Source of the DNA: Bryum argenteum
Taxonomy: Eukaryota; Streptophyta; Bryopsida; Bryales; Bryaceae
Direction of reading: 5' to 3'
Length of the DNA: 64,000 nucleotides
Assembly (NCBI GenBank): GCA_037043015.1
Contig: CM073325.1
Location: 2,544,501-2,608,500 of the forward strand
The notes under the pieces: generated by a model
Databases searched by the model: none
Seen by the model: only the letters and a program-made list of their open reading frames with translations
What the model was told of the DNA's origin: nothing
Made by a program: the position numbers and the translations under genes
Shown here: piece by piece, positions 21,901 to 32,973 of the stretch
Layout: each line of letters begins with the position of its first letter
Numbering within the stretch: the stretch's first letter is position 1

Positions 21901-24508
21901 GGAATTGGTAGTGCAGTGCATGTCGCTAATATGGTTTCTCTGATGTTATGTATTATTTGATCGAGTTGTGTGCAAGCATCTTGCCATTGCGTGGGGTTGA
22001 GTTGTTCGGTTTTTAGCAAGGATGTAAGGTTTGTAATCGCTAGTGCATTGGTTTCGTAGAAAATGGTCGTGAATGTTTCCAGGTTAGATTGTGGTATAGG
22101 ATTTAGGATTAAGGGGTTTTTGGGCGGTTTCGTTGGAGGTCTTACAAGAAGTGTTTGTGGGGGTATGTGAAGGGTGACCGGTGAGTGGTCGGAGTTTAGT
22201 TCTTGTGTGTGATTAGTGGTTGATGTGAATGAGATGGGGTCCGGTGCGTTTATATAGTAGCCGTCTATGAGACTGGTTTCCGTGTAGTTATATCCGCCTT
22301 GTCTCGTAAATGTGCTGTTTGTAGGAATGTATATGAGATTGAGGTTGTCAGTAAAAGCACGCCATTGTAAATCTTCGTCTTGTGGTGGTGTAGTGTCATT
22401 GGCTTGTTGTTTGCCGATGAGGGCTATGTCTCTATTAAAATCTCCGCAAAGAATGTGGGTGTGATTTGGGTGAGTTTGGATTTCGGAAGTTATTGTTTGT
22501 TGGATTATTGGAATTAATCCTATGTCTTCTGGGTGGGATGGCATATATAGATGAATTAGTAGCCATGGCCTGAGTGGTCTATTTGCAATAAGTATAACTT
22601 GAAGGTATGGTGAAATGCTTGCGGGGGTTGGGATTTTTGTAATATTACCTGGAGATGCGTAATTATGATGTATAAGAGTGAGAAGGCCTCTTCTGGCGGG
22701 GGTGTAAGGAATTCGTTGTTGAATACAAACGTGTTAGTGCGTGCGTGTTGTTAAAAATGAGTTTATATTGCGGTAATATTCGTTGTATGTATTTTGTTGA
22801 TTTGTTGGTCGTGAGTTTTGTTTCTTGGATGGTAATGATGGCGGGGAGGTTGGTTGTGAGTAGTTGTAGGTTTGGGAGAGTGGTGCTTAATGATGCAAAG
22901 ATTCCAAGTAATAATTCGTGTGCCTTGTTGGGAAGTGTGTTGGGGTTGAGGTCAGTATTGGGGGGGTGAATGATATCGGAGGTGGGTGCGAATATTCGGA
23001 AGAGGTTCTTTGCATCTTATCGCTTGTTAGCAAATTGTCCGTAGGTAGGGAAATGTTTCTTTGAGTAGTGGAGAAGTTATGATGTTGGTAGGATTCATGA
23101 TGTGGGTGTATAATTCTTTATGTATTGTTTGTGTTGGTTTGATTATGTGTTGGTGTGTTTCTATGAAATGTGCGTATGGATGTTGGTTGTATAGGTGACG
23201 GGAAGGTAAGTTCGGCAATTTGGAGAGTGTGTTTAGAAGGGACGTTGTCCAATATGGATTTGGGTCTGTTATCATGGTTTGTTCACAAAGTGTGATTTGA
23301 GGCCCGATGGTCGTGATAAGAGAAAATAGTATGTTTGGTGGTGGAAATTGGGGGTGGTTATGTATGTACCTTGTAAGGCAAGTGTAAGAATCTTTGCTTA
23401 ATTGGTGCTCTGGGTGAGTAGTCTGGATGGTGGAAGCAAATGTAGATGCTAGGTGTTTATATTTCGGGTATAAAATTATAGTGCTTGGGATAAAATACAT
23501 CTTGTTAAGGCGTCTGTGTTTGGCTGGATGTGCGTGTAATATGTTTGGCATGGGTCCTGGATTAGATTCAATGTCCCCACAGAGTAGGAGAAATAGAAAG
23601 TTTGGAATGAATCTACCATTGTGTGTTTTGAGTTTTGGTTTGGCTAAGTGTATATGGGTGTAGATATATATGCGGAATTTGATATGTGTGTGTAGGTTTG
23701 GCATAGGATGGTTTATATGAGAGAATGAAGGGTGAGTAGAGGGGAGGTTTGGGATGTTCTTTTGTGTGTAATTTGGAAGGGGTTGTGCGTTATTTGTCTT
23801 GAATTCTATAACTGTTGGCGTAGAATTGTGGATGGTAAATGTATGGGAGTGATAGAAGTTTATTAGTGTATGTATTATGTGTGGGGTTAGTTGTGTAAGT
23901 GATGTAATGGGATGGGGTTTATGGTAGGTATGCGGAGTTTGTTTGATTAGTCTGTGTTCCGATGGACTAGAAATGTTTGTATGTAATGCTAATGACGAGG
24001 TGTTTGCTTGGTTGAATGGAATTTGGTATGTGAAGAGATGTGAGGCATGAGGGGAGGAAGGGGGGTGTATAGTGTGGTGGTTATTTTGAAGGGATTGAGT
24101 ATAGAAGTGTGTGGTGTATATGTGTCGCTTAGGTGAATTGGGTAGGGTGATTATATGTGTCATAAATATGTCGGTCCAATGATTTTGTAGCGTGTGGGTA
24201 AAGTGGATATTACAGGCTGATAGTTGTTGACCTTTGGTTGCGGTAGGTGTAAAGAGAGTGTGAGAGGGTGTAGGGGGGAAAATATGTAATGTAGATTGGT
24301 GTGTCTTTATTTTGTGTCTATTGTTGTTAGAGGAAGAAATGTGGTTTTGAAAAGGGAGATGATTGGGAAGAGTTTGATATTGGAAAGTGTGGGATGGTAA
24401 CGTGTAGGAAAATGGATATAAAGAGTTGTGATAAATATATGATAACTTAAAAAAGTAGTACATAGAAAGTCCTATGTTAAGACAATTGTACAAAGGTGTA
24501 CTAATCAT
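15918..24508 (-). pseudogene. LINE ORF2 polyprotein: 2A, APE, RT, RNase H, CCHC, REL (broken)
   Basis: Begins at ATG 24508-24506, which overlaps the ORF1 stop (TAG 24503-24501). Residues 311-319 are GDIESNPGP (23578-23552), a 2A ribosome-skipping motif preceded by a Leu-rich run. Approximate domains: APE 23000-22170, RT 20910-19560, methyltransferase-like region 17955-17780 (FGSRGLAF, KWQGNGYAHPH, TTIVILPD), RNase H 17390-17000, CCHC 16595-16535, REL 16340-16080 (KPD, EFTYC, GARG). The frame changes at about 23030, 22740, 20340, 20190 (extra GA in the RT motif A region) and 19600, and near 18.7-18.9 kb. YADD is intact. A 623-bp T1 element sits between APE and RT. It is long dead but still readable. 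Confidence 0.85.
20912..21534 (-). mobile_element. Non-autonomous DNA transposon, family T1, copy 2 (623 bp), nested in the LINE
   Basis: Flanked by ACGG at 20908-20911 and 21535-21538. Leaving out the element plus one ACGG gives an unbroken LINE reading frame (KKINNR on one side, VFKNIDTPPL on the other), so the boundary is well fixed. Ends read GGGCAATGGTAAGCTTGGGG and AGGTGATAGTCTGGTTGGGG. Inverse orientation and about the same length as the copy at 12514-13132. It has no coding capacity. Confidence 0.9.
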
Positions 24509-26736
24509 AAGTAGGGGCGTTGTGAGGAAGTGGAGGGGGTGGTGGGTGCCCATCGACCGAGGCAGTGTTGAGTGCCGAGAAGATACCTCCCATTTGGTCA
24601 CTGTATGCTCGAGAGGCTGAGGCTAAGAGTTGGAGTTGATGTATTATATGGTTGTGATGAGAGGCGGCTTGAGCGGTGGAGGCATCAAGTCTTTGTGTTG
24701 TGATGTTGGACACTTCTGCCCCTACTGAAGAGATATGGGAGCGGAGGCGACCTTCCACGGCTTGAAGTGTGGTTTTAAGTTGGTGGAGAGTTGGTGTTGA
24801 AGTGCCTTCGTTTTTGTATGCAGTAATTGCTTCCGCGATGACTTCACGTGTTGGACGTTGGTCTTGGGTTTGTGTTGTGGTGATGGGGTTCGCGCCGCCC
24901 ATGCTCTTCACGTGTGGTGAGAAGTCAATCAATTTGCCAAAGAAAGGCACGCCTTTGCGGGAGCTCCAGATGGTGTAAACGGCAGCGTTGAGGCAGCGGA
25001 TGGTTGCAACCCCATCATGGCGGTTCATGGAATCTCCCTCTGCACGATTGTATGTGAGAGCAAGAACGTTGTTTGGGGAGAGAAGTTTGTATAGAGCACT
25101 AGTAGTTTGTTGCTGGGAGATTTCTACTGGGAGACCTCTAACTGTGAGAGAAGTTGTTAGTGCCTCTGGAGAGTTAGGATTCAAGGGTCTATCAAATGCA
25201 GAGGAAGCAACTTTCAAGCAGCCAATGGCCAGAGATTAGAAGCGGAGTTTTTAGTAGGTATTTTTTTGTTAGTTCTGAGGCAACTGTGATCTCTGCCGAC
25301 TGTAGATGCTTTGTGCGTTTAGTAACACCTATGAACTCAAGGTTAGCTCCTGCAACATAACCTACTCTTACTAATTCACCTAAGAGTTGGCGAGAGGTGT
25401 AGTTAGCTAAGATGGGGTTTGCAAGTTCAAGGCGTCTGTGAGCAGAAGTAGAAGGGAAGTCAAAGCCTTTCTCTATCTTTCCTATCGCGTAGCCATCTTA
25501 GAGTGAGAGGAGAAAGAGTCTAGATCCTCTAAGGAGAGCTAGACCATCTACACTAGGATTTAATAAGTCAATTTTAAGAAACCCTAGCCAGTTTTTGGTG
25601 TGAGGGTGGACAATGGCAGAGACAGGCTCTCTAAATCTGTTAGCAAGAGGAATGCCCATTTCAGCAAAGCGGGCTAAGGCGGCATTTTGCACATCAACTT
25701 TTTTCATGTTATTGTAGCCTCTATCAAACCTAATGACAATCTGATGGGTGTGTGCAAGACCTGTGGTTGGATCTATTTCAACACCTAGAGGAATTTGAGT
25801 TAGGTGGTAGAATTGACCTGGGATGCCATCTGGCCTAACAGAGGGGTAAAGTTGTTGTGGAACATGTGGGAAACAATGACGATAGGTGTGGTATTCTGAG
25901 ATTTCTGTTTCCGGCATTCCAGAGGCAAACAAATTCTTTCCACCATAGCTAGCAAATTCAGGGAGACCTTGTTCAGAATTTAGAAGTTCATGAACCGAGT
26001 AAGTTAACCAAAGATGGTGAGCAAAATCTGGGTAATTGGGTGTTGTTACCGATGAGATAGAAGCTTGTTGGACGTTGGGTTGGTGTTGGAGTACAGGGAA
26101 GTGGTCCAAAGCCTCTGGAGGGGCGGTACTTGGCTGCGACTGAGCGGGGGGGTCATGTCGCGGTTGAGGTGGCTTCTGCTCCGAGGTGGCGATGTCGTGC
26201 TGGGACGGCGCGGCGATGCAAGGACAGGTGCGGCTGATATGAAGCTTGAGGTCGGGGCAACAGTAAAGCCCTTCAAGGCTATAGGAGCGAGGCTGGATGG
26301 TGGCTCAACTAAACCCTTCAGCACTGCCGTGTTGTAGCCCGGGGGAGGGGCGGAGGTAAACTGCACAGGCGCAGCAGAGAGATTGCTTACCTTTGGCGCT
26401 GCGTTTGTTGACGACGTCGGTGCCGTGGCGCTGGCTGGAGGTGTCCTGTACACTGAGGAGGCTGGCGATTGGCGGTCTTCTTGTGATCCAGCGCTTTCAT
26501 CATCATCTTCAAGAATGAGGCGGCGTTTTCTTGAGTCTGATGAGGCTGCAGGGCGATCACTTGGAGTACGTGGGAGGCCTGCTGAGCAGTTGAGAGGCCT
26601 TTTGCGCCATTGCGGAGTCAAGTGCCAGAGAGGTGAGTTTGAGCGTGATGCTTCTCTTCTTGGTGCTTGATGTGCTGCCTTTGATGCGATCCGAGTCCTT
26701 CGACTTCTTTGATGATGTAGCTCTGTCTCGGCCCAT
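24501..26736 (-). pseudogene. LINE ORF1, Ser/Pro-rich N-terminus with RRM-like C-terminal part (broken)
   Basis: Starts MGRDRATSSKKSKDSD at 26736 and ends LPHNAPTYD at 24501. It is a basic and Ser/Pro-rich low-complexity first part, then a conserved-looking middle (SYGGKNLFASGMPETEIS, IVIRFDRGYNNMKK), then an RRM-like block (LTVRGLPVEIS to GKLIDFSPH, about 25142-24900), then Gln/Ala/His-rich helices that could form a coiled coil. LINE ORF1 proteins of this sort bind element RNA. Relative to one frame there are shifts near 26600, 26070 and 25220 and a stop at about 25498. Confidence 0.7.
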
Positions 26737-27060
26737 GGCTGTGCGTATTATGTGCTGCTGAACTGCCAAACAAGAGGTGAGGTTAGAATGATGTGAATGT
26801 AAGAAACGGTGAAGATGAGTGTGTGCAGAGCAGAGAATGTACATGTGCAAGTAGTGTGATTGTTGGTGTGTAGAATTGTGTAATTCAGGTTTTATGATGT
26901 TGTTGTGAGTATTGGGGTGCAAAGGACGAAGAGATGAGGTTGCGAAGCTTTCGCTTGCGGGTGTGGTACAGCTGTTTTGCAGGAGTGTGTAGTGAGGTGT
27001 ATTTGTGTCATGTAATGTTGTGATTGGTTGGGTGGATTGCGTGAGCAGATTAGGTGCAAA

Positions 27061-27684
27061 GTCTCCCACAAACACCAGCCTATGGTTCCCCAACCTCTTC
27101 AACATATCCTTTGCATCTAATCGAGGCAAGTCGCAGTGCCACCACCACTTCATGAAATCCGGGCGCCCAATCTCCTCACACCGAAATCCTTTGTCTACGA
27201 ATGGGCAGTCTCGCGATCGGTACAGCGGATACGATTGGTCATACAGCCACGGCCCAAGCGAATAATCACACCGCCGACCCGATTCCGATCTTGTCGTCTC
27301 CAACGTCGAACCACCAATCCCTGTCTCCGTCTCCACGAACTCCAAAAAAGTCGTCGTCTCTCTCATGCCACTAGCCCATGCCCCTGCAGATGACGACTCG
27401 GGAAAAGATCCAGTAGCATCGCCCCCAGTTGATTCCGCAACATAGCTACCAGCAGAGTTTGGAGTCAAGTTTGAAGAATTCAAGCTGGGTGTGAATCCTA
27501 GCGTCTGGACAGGATTTGGGTCCGCTACTGATTTGGGTCGCAGTGACAATGCGGTTTGAAGATCGTGGCTACAGATGTAGAACGAGTGGTCGTCAAAATA
27601 AAGAATACAGAACGCCGCGGAGCTGGCAAGGAAGAGCCATATCGCGGACGCTCCTCGACCCACGGGGAGCTTTGCCGCAGCCAT
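27061..27684 (-). pseudogene. Trichome-birefringence-like (TBL) protein, 5' fragment cut by the LINE
   Basis: TBL proteins are Golgi type II membrane proteins, mostly O-acetyltransferases of cell-wall polysaccharides. The surviving 208 codons show an N-terminal membrane anchor (AIWLFLASSAAFCILYF, residues 14-30), a Ser/Thr-rich stem, and the start of the TBL domain: CDYSLGPWLYDQSYPLYRS from 139, CPFVDKGFRC, GRPDFMKWWWHCDLPRLD and LVFVGD at 203-208. The sequence leaves the family exactly where the catalytic GDS serine should follow, and LINE leader DNA begins. The remaining two thirds of the gene, including the DxxH motif, was not found beyond the LINE. The frame stays open into LINE ORF1, giving a 375-codon fused reading frame ending at 26557. 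Confidence 0.85.
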
Positions 27685-29069
27685 ACAAGGCCTCCAAGTA
27701 ACTTAGACAGCAGATGAATCCCTTCATAAACCGATAAACCTCATTGTATTAGAACTACTCTTCTGCAGCTGCAGTGATTACTACCCGAACCACAAAAAGT
27801 CAGCTCAGTATCGGCGATCGAATCACTACTGAGGTGGAATGTGTTTAGCAGATTCAAAATGCTGGACAGGTGGTAGTAGTGCTATGTATGTCAAGAGTTG
27901 TGTATTGGTACAGGAATCCAGTGAAGAGAGGTCCAGAGAGTTTTCAAGAGGGTTACTCGTATTTGCAATGCCGGAGATGAATGGTCGCGAGGATGTTGTC
28001 ACAGAATTGATTCAACATATTTTCAGCCACCGTGCAATCTGCAACATTTGAAATGATATGCTTGTGCACACTCAAATTCTTGTTGCCCACAGATCGGGTT
28101 GCCGGTTCGAGTGCGAGCAGCGTACTTCCCAACTGGTATCTTTTTCGGCTCGTTATCTAGTCGCACCGACCTGCAGTATATAACTGAATGTCCTTCAGAG
28201 TGTGAGTACTACTACAGAGAAGCTCCAACCTATTTAGAAGAAGAGAAACTCCAACCTATTTCTACAGAGAAGCTCAATCGAACTTTACTGGGAGTGAGCG
28301 GATTCAACCTCCGCTCTTGCTGGGATCGAAATTCACCGGGGCTTTCGCGCTGTAATCGCTATCGTTATTATGCTGATTCCTGCAGGAGGGCCGTGTTTCG
28401 GCGATTACAGATTGTCGGTGAGTTATTGTGTGCCAATTCCTTGAAAAAACAGTACATTATTGTCATTTGCCTTGCTTTTAGGGTTTCTGTTTAGACTGCA
28501 ACGAGACTCCAGCCGCACCGGAAGGATCAACAGCCGTCTGTTTGTTTTTGTTGTACGTGGCTACTAATCAGCTAACCATTAGCCTGTTGACTTAAGTGTA
28601 TTTGGCCTCTAAGCTCACCGATTTAGGCTCTGATTTCATTCTCATCTCTCGTCCAAGATTGCAAGCTAATTGGGTCGTTTCATTACCTTGATTACATTGT
28701 CGAGCTGCTCTATGAGCACTGCTTTTGATAGTCTTGATCGTGTGACTCCGGGTTAGTTTGTATTATCGAGGGGTTTTCTTGATGGAGGAAGATCGAGCTC
28801 CATGTCTCACTCATAAATCTCAGTCTAAGTTTACTTGATTGCTTCATTAAACGTTCCCTTTGTGCTAGTGTACTATTTATCCCTGGAAAGTATGTGCTGA
28901 TATCAGTATAATGTATTTTGTGCAGGAAGTTGTTTTTCTGAGGTTTAAGGATTCATTCTTGTCAACATCTCGAGAAGGTGGCCAACAGAAGGCAATCAAA
29001 TCTTCATTCACAAGATATCACGCACGGTTCTGCATGCATGCTGCTCGTAGCATAACAAGAAATTAATCT
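27685..29069. other. Between the TBL fragment and BTB gene 2; 5' leader region of BTB gene 2
   Basis: The two genes point away from each other, so this may be a shared promoter region. About 28590-29069 is homologous to 56460-57202 upstream of the broken BTB copy (shared GAGCTCACYRRATTAGGCTCT, CTCTATGAGC and TAAATCTCAGTC stretches), so it was duplicated together with the BTB gene. Open stretches at 27839-28051 and 28099-28494 match no family I know. Confidence 0.55.
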
Positions 29070-30368
29070 ATGGAGCAATCGCAAGAAAAAATGACCGATG
29101 TCATTGATGAAGATGCGGCAGCCGACAGTGTTACTGTGAGCATCATTCTAGTGCCCAAGGATGAAGCTGCGCACGAAAAGAAGAAGTTGAAGCGAACCCC
29201 TGATTCGGATTCCGAAGCGGTGGAGACAGACAGAGACAAGCTGGTGGTCCTGGAGTCGAGTACGTTGCGGAAGTGCAGCAGGTACTTTGCCACTTGCATG
29301 AGTGGCAGATGGGAAACAGAGACGGTGTTCCATCTGGAGCTTCAAACCGAGGCTGGCTACTACCAGGATTGCTTTGCCCGCATGAAGAGTCCTTTCGTGA
29401 AACCAATTCCGACCATCACCCACGGCATTCAGCTTTTCAAAGTTGCTTCACAGATTGAGTATCACGCACTCATGGATGTTTGCGAGAAGTATCTTGCCGC
29501 CGCGCCGTGGTCGACTGCTGAGGAAGATGATCTCCGTTCGTTGTGCGCTTTGGGAGATTTGTCTTCCGACTCCGACTTGGTTGTACGCTTGCGTTTCCCC
29601 ATGACGAAAAAAGCCAAGCAGGTCGAAACCCAATCCTTGATACAGAGGACACTCAGCCGCTACTTGAAAAATGCCCTTACCTTAGACTTGGGTGCTGCGG
29701 ATCAGTACGGGTTTGATTGGGAGTGCGCAAAAGGGTTGGATTTTCGAGACGTGTTTGCTGAAACGTTTCGAGCACTTTGCAAAGAAAGTGATAACGAGAT
29801 GAAACATGATGTATTGGCCCATGCAGTTAATGCAATGAAGAAAGAGCTCGTGAACATTCTGTTGAGTATTGAATCATCGACGCTCGAATCGCTTGGACCA
29901 CGTCTGGAGGAACACGCGAGGAGAGCCTATGATAAAATGGAGGATGGTTTGTTTCTATTCGTTTGGATGTTTCGATTAATGCGTGAAGCTAATGCAGCAC
30001 ATGTCGCAGTGGAGCTTCTGATGAAGCACGACATCTCGAAGTTCCTGCAGTACGTAATTTACTCTGAGGGCTCCAAATTAGAGGTTCTTGGAGACAGCTG
30101 GGCAAGGATGATCTACTGTATATTTCAAGACATCTTGGGTGGGCGCTTGTTCCTGAAATCTTCAGAGCGCATGACGTTGTTCATGAAATGGAGCTGGATG
30201 TTGAAGAATGACGATCACAGGGATTCCGGTGGACCACCTGTTCCTGAATTGGTGACCAGTTTTTTACTAAGCTTTCCGCAGCTTCTGCAAGAGGAGATTT
30301 TCCTCAAGTGGGACAGTGATTGGAACCAGAACGCACCCAATCTACCAAAAGCTCATACAATGGGTTGA
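29070..30368 (+). CDS. BTB/POZ-domain protein (paralogue 2), shortened C-terminus
   Basis: Intronless, 432 residues, clearly homologous along its length to the BTB protein at 9851 (shared LRKCSRYFATCMSGRW, CEKYLAAAPWS, SDSDLVVRLRFPMTKKAK, MIYCIFQDILGGRLFLKS). BTB fold about residues 20-135, then a BACK-like helical region and an all-helical C-terminal half. Start at ATG 29070; a second in-frame ATG (29091) aligns with the start of paralogue 1. The frame ends AHTMG at TGA 30366-30368. Where paralogue 1 has ATGTGGTTC this gene has ATGGGTTGA, a 1-bp loss. The other frame stays open to 30481 and ends DYDWNW, so the C-terminus looks recently shortened by about 40 residues, unless the base is a sequencing error. 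Role as for paralogue 1. Confidence 0.85.
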   Translation: MEQSQEKMTDVIDEDAAADSVTVSIILVPKDEAAHEKKKLKRTPDSDSEAVETDRDKLVVLESSTLRKCSRYFATCMSGRWETETVFHLELQTEAGYYQDCFARMKSPFVKPIPTITHGIQLFKVASQIEYHALMDVCEKYLAAAPWSTAEEDDLRSLCALGDLSSDSDLVVRLRFPMTKKAKQVETQSLIQRTLSRYLKNALTLDLGAADQYGFDWECAKGLDFRDVFAETFRALCKESDNEMKHDVLAHAVNAMKKELVNILLSIESSTLESLGPRLEEHARRAYDKMEDGLFLFVWMFRLMREANAAHVAVELLMKHDISKFLQYVIYSEGSKLEVLGDSWARMIYCIFQDILGGRLFLKSSERMTLFMKWSWMLKNDDHRDSGGPPVPELVTSFLLSFPQLLQEEIFLKWDSDWNQNAPNLPKAHTMG

Positions 30369-32973
30369 AGTCTCTGGTCTGTTCTGTAAGTGATGTGCCA
30401 AACCTTGATGTAGCAGTTGCTGCAACTGAGCATGCTGATGATGACGCTAGAGCTTCTGATGATTACGATTGGAACTGGTGAGCATTGCATTTTCTCGTTT
30501 TTGAAGCAGATTTTGGAGCTTTGTTAAGTCCTTATAAACAACTGACTTTCTTCCAGAGACTCTCTTTTAAGTCTTCAATTCGTGCATTGCTCGAAGAGGT
30601 GATCATTTTTTTATCATGTTCATAGCCTGCACGAGTGAAGAAAATGCACTGCCTTTCATATTCAAACTTTGAGTTCTTCCTCCCATGCCATGGCCATATA
30701 TGGGAACTGTACCTTACATTGACAAGAAGAATGGAATTGGAATTGTAAGAACACATCTTACAAATACTAGATGACAACAGTCAATGTTGTTAATGAGACT
30801 CTCAAATAGTGTGGAGGTTGAAGGAAACTTGAGATAGCTTTACTCCAGATTTTGCAAAACACACAATTGATCTATTTTTGTCACTACACCATAAATCATA
30901 GTGCCTGAGTAAATTCTTATATTTCAAGACATGATTGAGTACTTTGGAAGTAGAGTCAAGCTATGAGATTGTATGCAAGGCATTGTTTTAGATCTGCATT
31001 AAGAATTTACACTATTTAAAAATTCAAAATCTTGCATTCGGACACGCAAAACAAAATTATTATTTAATTAATTTGTGAATAAGGTCCCCTCCTCTCTCTC
31101 GATTGGGTGAGCTCCTAATTTGGTGTTCTTCATAAACTATCCCCTAACCTCGATTCCCTCGGTGATCCCCTTGCTTTTTAAAATTTATAGCATGTCCTTT
31201 GTTCCCTTGTCCCTAGTTTTCCATCGTCTATTTTGGTTTCTCTTTCTCTATTTTGTTGTTAATGGTTCCCTATCTCCAAACTCCCGTTCCTAGTTCTCAT
31301 CTTTTATTCCCGGTTCCAGTTCCCGCTTCCCCAATCCTTGATCTAGTTCCTTCCATTGTTCCCTTGATATCCTGGTCACTCGTTCTTTGCTCCCATTTTC
31401 ATGTTCCGTATCCCTTATCTCTTTGACTCCTTATGTTATTAGGATCTAGTAAACTCTTGATAACAATCAAATACCACTTACGGAAACTCTTTAAAACCTT
31501 GAAAACTCTTCATGCCGTGTACACATGACCAAATGATGGACCATGACCATGCATGTATGGATCGCCAACAACAAACATATTGTGTTAACCTTTGAATCCA
31601 TAGAGGAGAACATTTAGGTTATTAAGCTCTAAGGCAATTGTTGTGTTTAGAAACTTTCACTTGTTTGAGAGCCTAGAATGCATTCATTTCCAATATAACT
31701 TTTAGAAGATAGCTATTTGAGTGTAATGGTTTTATATTATTTTTTTATTAAGGAAAAAAATTACTCATAATCACACATTGGTTGCAAATTTAGGTGTTTA
31801 ATCTTTAAATATAAGCTTGAGCAAAAGACTTTATATGAAATTGGCATTTATGCATGTGCACATTGGTAATAACATGACAACCAAAGAGAGCTCAACCAAA
31901 GATAAGTATGATCTTGAGATAATTTCCAATAACTGTCTAGTTGGAAGATATTTAATCAAAATAATTTTGGTATTAGACTCTATTGAAAAAACGAAAAGAA
32001 AACGAGATCTTTGTAAAGTTGTATCTCTTTACTCCAGCTTTGGACTTGAGCTTTATTTCTTAACATGAATACCGGTTAGAGTCTAGTTTCAGTGGTAGAA
32101 ACCTTGATTCAACTAGAGTGCTTCTAAGAAAAGGTATGGATTTGAGTGTAAGGGGTGCAGTTTTGAACTAGGATTCCTTTGAAAATTTTGGTTATTTTCA
32201 CTAGTGCAAGTCTATATATGAGCCAAGAAATATTTTTGGAGAAGTCTTATCCTACAAGGGTGTTTTTGAAATGAAGGTGAGCAACTTTCTAATTTGGTAT
32301 CTTCTCATTGTGATAACTTTGTTGGTAGAAATTTCCACTCTTAACTTCAACCTATGCTAGGCTTCATGACCAACAATAATTTTTCTTCCACATGACTTAC
32401 AATAAGTTACCAAAGTCCTTTAGGAAGATACCCTTTGGCAGGTTTTAAGGTACCCATACAGCGAGGTCCAAGAACCCCCACCATAGTGGGGTGGACTATG
32501 AGCCCTAACCACCAAGCCAAGGCTTGTCGTGCCTCACTTAGTGTTACAACATAGTTAGCGTGACTTCTACACAAGATTACTTTGGTATTTATATTCAAAG
32601 ATGGATATACCTCTACCTCCCTACCAAGACTTTCGTGGGAAGTCAATATTTTTAAAACCACACCTTTTCTTGCACTTACCTACAACAAGATTGTAAGAAT
32701 GTGACAACTTAAAAAGTACGAGTTAGGTACAACAACAATGTATTAACCACTTAAGGTGTCTTCACTATATAAATTATTACGAAATAATTTAAATTTACAA
32801 GAATATTTTTCTCTTGTAAAGTTTTGAGGGCTACCCTTGTAAAAGTGGTAAAAGTTTTAACTTGAGTCACTTGAAAATTTGTGTAATAATCTGGTTATTT
32901 TAATGGACAAATATTCAAGAAGAGAAAATAGCTTTTTCTACCTCACTTGAGTTTTGAAAACTACAATTTGGGT
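30369..32973. other. Gene-less stretch with pyrimidine-rich DNA and repeat fragments
   Basis: About 31080-31440 is a degenerate pyrimidine-rich run full of GTTCCC-like words. About 31880-32420 carries family C repeat pieces (AACTTTGTTGGTAGAAATTTCC, GATGAAGGTGAGCAAC-like). About 32435-32545 read on the minus strand looks tRNA-like (CTTGGTGGTTAGGGC, then GGGGTTCTTGGACC) and resembles 34375-34430. No gene recognised. Confidence 0.5.

Larger units (their letters stand above)
15900..27060 (-). mobile_element. Very long LINE with two endonuclease domains (Dualen/RandI-like), decayed
   Basis: About 10.5 kb without the nested T1 element; ordinary plant L1 elements are 6-7 kb. Order on the minus strand: leader (27060-26737), ORF1 (26736-24501), ORF2 (24508-15918). 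ORF2 holds a 2A-like motif, AP endonuclease (IQETKL, GDFNRD, SDHSPV), reverse transcriptase (APGPDKIPNSIL, YADD), RNase H (YTDGSF, AELTAIYKTL, FTDC, NEKADKLAKEG), a CCHC finger and a restriction-like endonuclease (FKPD, IEFTYC, GARG). APE plus RNase H plus REL is the arrangement of the Dualen/RandI clade. The sense strand is strikingly poor in G. The 3' end is placed only roughly; I saw no poly(A) or target duplication. Several frame changes show the copy is inactive. Confidence 0.85.
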
